Source: Chthoniobacterales bacterium (GTDB lineage: Bacteria > Verrucomicrobiota > Verrucomicrobiia > Chthoniobacterales > JACTMZ01). Taken from it: a stretch of 38,214 nucleotides of DNA. Location: NCBI GenBank assembly GCA_014879535.1, contig JACSRX010000010.1:1-38214 (forward strand). The letters run 5' to 3'. Shown here in pieces: positions 34,481 through 38,214 of the stretch; within the stretch, counting starts at the first letter, position 1, and each line of letters begins with the position of its first letter. The notes under the pieces are model-generated. The model was not told the origin of the DNA and ran no database searches. It was given only the letters and a program-made list of their open reading frames with translations. The translations under genes were made by a program, and so were the position numbers.

Positions 34481-35221
34481 TCAGGGTTTGTTGCGGTCGG
34501 GATGCCCCCACCAACTGTTCTTGCCCTGTCCGTCGTAGTGCTCTTCGAAGGCGCGCACGGCATCCTCCATGGTGCCGTCGGCCCTCGCCCATTTTTCCAC
34601 ATCGGGGAAATCCGTGCACACATTGCGGTTCTTGCACTCCTCGCAGAACCGGATCGGGCACCAGAATGACTCGACATTGCGCAGCATCTCGCTGCCCAGC
34701 GCCCACACCCCCGTCATCCAGTCGCAATACCAGCACCACACGAGGTCGTGTCCGACGAGGCCGTCGTATTTGTGACGCGAGAGGTTCACCCACTCCGAGG
34801 ACCGGTAACGCGGCATCTTCGCCATCCATGCCATCGGCGGGTAGAAGATGATTTCCGCAAAACGGACGAGGAAGAACACCACCACCGCCGGCGTGGTCAG
34901 CAGCAGCGCCGCCTCGTTGCGCCACCAGCCCAGCATCTTCGCGTGCGCCGCCGCGAGCGTGCGCCCCTTCTTGCCGCGCAGCAGGCGGTCGTAGGCGCAG
35001 AAGGCGTGAAGGAAAACAAACTGTGCCAGGAGCGCCGAAAGCACCCCGCACCACCCCCCGAGCCACGCGCCGGCCACCCACGGCACCCATGTGAACAGGC
35101 TCACGAACAAATCAAGCAGAGGAGCGAACGTGACCCTCGCCGTCACGGCGTAGGCAAGACGCGTGAAAACGGCCGCCACCACCAACCCCGCAAAAACAAT
35201 GCCGGCATGTTGCAGAAACAT
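34481..35221 (-). CDS. Cys-rich membrane protein of unknown function
   Basis: 246 residues from ATG 35221. GGGAGG just upstream fits this start, though ATG 35224 and 35242 are in frame. Three or four membrane segments lie in the first ~125 residues, then a soluble end with a Cys cluster: C-W-Y-C, W-C-P-I-R-F-C-E-E-C and N-V-C near residues 165-215. Six Cys in that order could bind zinc or an Fe-S cluster. No family is recognised. It stands alone between tig and the peptidase gene. Confidence 0.75.
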   Translation of the reverse strand: MFLQHAGIVFAGLVVAAVFTRLAYAVTARVTFAPLLDLFVSLFTWVPWVAGAWLGGWCGVLSALLAQFVFLHAFCAYDRLLRGKKGRTLAAAHAKMLGWWRNEAALLLTTPAVVVFFLVRFAEIIFYPPMAWMAKMPRYRSSEWVNLSRHKYDGLVGHDLVWCWYCDWMTGVWALGSEMLRNVESFWCPIRFCEECKNRNVCTDFPDVEKWARADGTMEDAVRAFEEHYDGQGKNSWWGHPDRNKP

Positions 35222-35275
35222 CATTCCTCCCTTTTCCCACACGCGGTGCGGGACAGGAATGCATTTTTGCGGGAC

Positions 35276-36049
35276 TCAGCCGCGCGTCGCCAGCTTCAAC
35301 AGTTCATCGAGTACCGCATCGTGCGCACGCACACGGGCCGTGAGGGAAAACTCCGACGGGGTCTCGAAGGTCAGGCTGCGCCGCGAGGGCCCGAAGGCGA
35401 CGAAGAATGCCTCCGGATGCTCCGGCATCTCCCCGGGCGTGATCCGTGTGCGGATGAGACCCTTCCGGCAGGTGCGCCCCTCCACCTTTGCCCGCGGCTC
35501 GCATGGCACATGGCGCGCCCCGGCCGCCAGCAGCCTCTCGCCCCAGAACGGTTTCACGCTCGGCAGTTCGTAAAGATAGATCCCGTGGGCATCATAATCC
35601 TCATGCAGCATCAGCGCCGCGTCGAACGTGCGGCCCGCAACCAGGGCCTTCTGTGCCGTGATCACCGGAACATCCTCGCGCAGATACCCGCGGTTGAGAT
35701 CGATGCCGACCGCATTGCGACGATTGTTGTTGAGCAGGCCCCACGGGTTCAGGCACGGGAAGATCAGGAACCTCACCCGCGCCAGCGCACGCGCCCGGCG
35801 CGCCGCCCAGCTGACGAGCGCCTCGGTGGCCGCCGGCTCGTCGCCGTGGATGCCCGCCGACAAATACAGGGCCGGGGCGTCATTCGCGGGGAGCCGCCGC
35901 GGTTCGACCGCATAGACCGGAAGGCCGTCGGCCTCGGCGAATTCCCCCATCTTCCACCGCTCGCGAGCCGCCAGTTTTTTCCACCGCGCCACCAGCCATG
36001 CATAGTCGTGCGCACGCAGGTGCGCGGAAGTTTCGGTTTGCCTTGTCAC
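35276..36049 (-). CDS. M14-type zinc carboxypeptidase / deacylase-like protein
   Basis: 257 residues. Zinc site H-G-D-E in [11 protein letters not shown], a substrate-binding block N-P-W-G, then N-N-R-R-N...G-I-D-L-N-R-G-Y, and the third zinc ligand in M-L-H-E-D-Y-D. This is the succinylglutamate desuccinylase/aspartoacylase branch of M14. There is no signal peptide, so it is probably cytoplasmic. The exact substrate cannot be told; peptidoglycan peptides or N-acyl amino acids are possible. Confidence 0.82.
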   Translation of the reverse strand: MTRQTETSAHLRAHDYAWLVARWKKLAARERWKMGEFAEADGLPVYAVEPRRLPANDAPALYLSAGIHGDEPAATEALVSWAARRARALARVRFLIFPCLNPWGLLNNNRRNAVGIDLNRGYLREDVPVITAQKALVAGRTFDAALMLHEDYDAHGIYLYELPSVKPFWGERLLAAGARHVPCEPRAKVEGRTCRKGLIRTRITPGEMPEHPEAFFVAFGPSRRSLTFETPSEFSLTARVRAHDAVLDELLKLATRG

Positions 36050-36075
36050 GGAACGTGGATATCGGAAAATGCCGC

Positions 36076-36654
<579 letters not shown>

Positions 36655-36708
36655 GATCGGCGCCCGCCTCCGGACGACCTTGCGTCCGCACCTGAAGAAT
36701 TGAACAAT

Positions 36709-36738
36709 GCGCCCCGCCCCCTCCGGCGGGGCGCAGTC
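36709..36738 (+). terminator. Intrinsic terminator after the cyclophilin gene
   Basis: Perfect 10-bp stem GCGCCCCGCC (36709-36718) with GGCGGGGCGC (36725-36734), loop CCCTCC, then AGTCTTTT. It lies just before the start of the LuxR-type gene at 36749, so that gene must have its own promoter within or overlapping the terminator, or rely on readthrough. Confidence 0.8.
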
Positions 36739-36748
36739 TTTTCCCACC

Positions 36749-37528
36749 ATGAAGCCCTCCCCCCTCGTTGACGCGGACGTCCGCGCCGTGGTGCGCCTGC
36801 TCGGGGAAATCGCCACCTCACGCGACGACCTCACGGTGCGGAAGCGCCGCTTGATGGAAGGCCTTTGCGAACTCACAGGGGCCGATGCCTGGGCGTGGAG
36901 CCTCGGCTGCGGACTGGAGCCCGGACGGCAGCCCACTTACGTGTCGATGGCCCACGGCGGCTTCGACGAAGACCGCTTCGCCAAGCTGATCTGCGCGGCC
37001 GGGCACCCCGACATGGCGCGTCAGTCGGCATTTCTCCTCGGAGAAATGCAGCAGCGCAAATCCCACCTCACCCGGCGCCACCAGCAGTTCCTCGACAACA
37101 CCGAGTATCGGGCCTCCGGCATCTATCCGCTCATGTGCGCGGCGGACCTCGGGCCGTTTCTCGCGTCCTTGCGCCCCATCGACGGGGATTCCTTCAGCAC
37201 CATCGTCCTTTACCGCCGATGCGAAGCGCCGGACTTCACCGAGCGCGAGACCCGCATCGCCCATGTCGTTCTCACCGAGGTTCCCGGACTGCACGAACAC
37301 GGCTGGCCCGAGGATCGCGGCGCCACCGTGCCGAGCCTCGCCCCGCGCGCCCGCGTGGTTTTGAACATGCTCCTCGACGGCCGCGCCCGCAAGGAAATCG
37401 CCCGGCACCTCGGCATCCGCGAGAGCACGGTCGCCGGATACCAGAAGAACATCTACCGCCACTTCGGGGTGAACTCCCACGCCGCCCTCATGCGCCGTTT
37501 CCAGATGGGCGACGGCGGGGACCGGTAG
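36749..37528 (+). CDS. LuxR-type transcription regulator with GAF-like sensor part
   Basis: 259 residues from ATG 36749. The first ~185 residues look like a GAF/PAS-like sensor (no ligand predicted). Residues ~195-255 are the LuxR HTH: L-A-P-R-A-R-V-V-L, then K-E-I-A-R-H-L-G-I-R-E-S-T-V-A-G-Y, and a closing I-Y-R-H-F-G-V-N-S-H-A-A-L. No receiver domain and no partner kinase are present. It precedes a large surface protein gene on the same strand and may control it. Confidence 0.85.
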   Translation: MKPSPLVDADVRAVVRLLGEIATSRDDLTVRKRRLMEGLCELTGADAWAWSLGCGLEPGRQPTYVSMAHGGFDEDRFAKLICAAGHPDMARQSAFLLGEMQQRKSHLTRRHQQFLDNTEYRASGIYPLMCAADLGPFLASLRPIDGDSFSTIVLYRRCEAPDFTERETRIAHVVLTEVPGLHEHGWPEDRGATVPSLAPRARVVLNMLLDGRARKEIARHLGIRESTVAGYQKNIYRHFGVNSHAALMRRFQMGDGGDR

Positions 37529-37585
37529 GATTTCGCCCGCCGGGGCACGATCAAGCGACCGTTGGATCTTTGAGGGAGGCTGCCA

Positions 37586-37599
37586 CCCACAATTGTGGG
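37586..37599. promoter_or_regulatory. 14-bp palindrome, candidate operator
   Basis: CCCACAATTGTGGG is a perfect dyad 58 bases after the LuxR-type gene and 78 bases before the surface protein start. Its size and symmetry fit a dimeric regulator, perhaps the neighbouring LuxR protein. No -10/-35 pair is assigned. Confidence 0.4.
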
Positions 37600-37676
37600 G
37601 GTAGGCGCGAGGGGCGCCCGCTGATAAATGAACCGCTTCGATGGGTTTTATCCCGAACCACTCCGCCACAATCCGA

Positions 37677-38214
37677 TGAAACCACCTCTTTTCCTTCCCC
37701 TCGCCTGCCTGCTGACCCTCACCGGTCCGCTCGCACACGCCGCGACCTACACCGTCACAAACCCTGCCGACGACGGCTCGGCGAACACCCTGCGCTGGGC
37801 CATCGAATGGGCCAACTCCAATCCCGGCAGCACAATCAACATCACGAACAACCTCGGCACAATCGTCTTCACAAACCAAACCCCGTTGATCACGGCCGCG
37901 GTGACGATCAACGGCGGCGTGGGCAACACGGTGAGCGGCAACGACGCCCACCGCATTTTCTTCATCGACACACCGAACGCCGGGGATGCGGTCGTCATCA
38001 ACAACCTCACGCTAGCCGACGGCCGCGCCAAGGGCGGTGATGGAGGTCTCTATGGGGGCGGCGCGGGCCTTGGCGCGGGCGGAGCGATCTTTGTGAATCG
38101 TGGCGCGGTGACCGTCCAAAATGTCACCTTCACCAGCAACGTGGCGCAGGGCGGCAATGGCGGAAACGGTGCCAGCATCGCCAATGGTTTCGGCGGCGGC
38201 GGCGGTGGAGGATT
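37677..38214 (+). CDS. Large beta-helix surface protein, 3' truncated by the window
   Basis: The frame opens with a signal peptide (MKPPLFLPLACLLTLTG...HAA) and stays open to the window end, 179 residues. After the signal comes T-Y-T-V-T-N-P-A-D-D-G-S-A-N-T-L-R-W-A-I, the usual start of right-handed beta-helix (Pbl/pectin-lyase-like) surface proteins, then I-T-N-N rungs and very Gly-rich turns (GGGAGLGAGGAIFVN). These proteins often end in PEP-CTERM or autotransporter domains, but the end is not visible. The Gly-rich stretches are real coding repeats and not an assembly fault as far as can be seen. Confidence 0.8.

Overview
The window joins the right end of an integrated phage-like element (about 1 to 11,650) to an ordinary chromosomal backbone (about 11,700 to 38,214). 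Base composition is high GC. A PEP-CTERM protein with autotransporter-type beta repeats, a second large Gly/Ala-rich surface protein, split PurS/PurQ/PurL and a Lys-rich sigma-70 together suggest a Verrucomicrobiota-like bacterium. That assignment is inference, because no rRNA is present.

Element, left to right. Six tightly overlapping + strand genes (1-4584) look like the end of a phage tail module: a truncated structural protein, a fibre-like protein with a Gly/Ser linker flanked by two paralogous DUF6734-like (glycosyltransferase-like) proteins, and two small proteins. A gene-free stretch (4585-5234) holds strong RNA hairpins and terminators. Then come 30 tRNA genes in 2.5 kb (5235-7718), reading all 20 amino acids. 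An HNH protein and an RtcB RNA ligase follow on the same strand, then a small holin-like membrane protein. An excisionase-type HTH protein and a tyrosine integrase on the minus strand close the element.

The outstanding signal is in the tRNAs. In 29 of 30 the invariant T54-T55-C56 of the T-loop is replaced by N-G-C, and the D-loop G18-G19 is replaced by A-G in 28 of these (the Leu-TAA gene is ambiguous). The one gene with a normal TTC T-loop also keeps GG in its D-loop. So the 18-55 elbow contact appears to have switched from G-pseudoU to A-G while G19-C56 is kept. The 54-58 pair also covaries (T-A, A-T, G-G, C-A). Aminoacylation identity elements are mostly intact (G3:U70 in Ala, G-1:C73 in His, U73 in Cys, G73 in Asp/Asn/Gln/Glu/Trp/Ser), so these look like working tRNAs of unusual architecture. 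With HNH and RtcB downstream they form a plausible phage translation-takeover or tRNA-repair island.

Backbone. sufT; psd-pssA (phosphatidylethanolamine synthesis); a minus-strand operon prs-rplY-pth-rpsF-ssb; thiH-thiS; nfeD divergent from dnaG-rpoD and a small membrane protein; a PEP-CTERM surface protein; purS-purQ-purL-yqgE and an Ogt-like alkyltransferase; a minus-strand operon tig-clpP-clpX-trmB and an ECF sigma factor; a Cys-rich membrane protein; an M14-type peptidase; a periplasmic cyclophilin; a LuxR-type regulator; and the start of a large beta-helix surface protein that runs off the end. Most of this half is conserved housekeeping.
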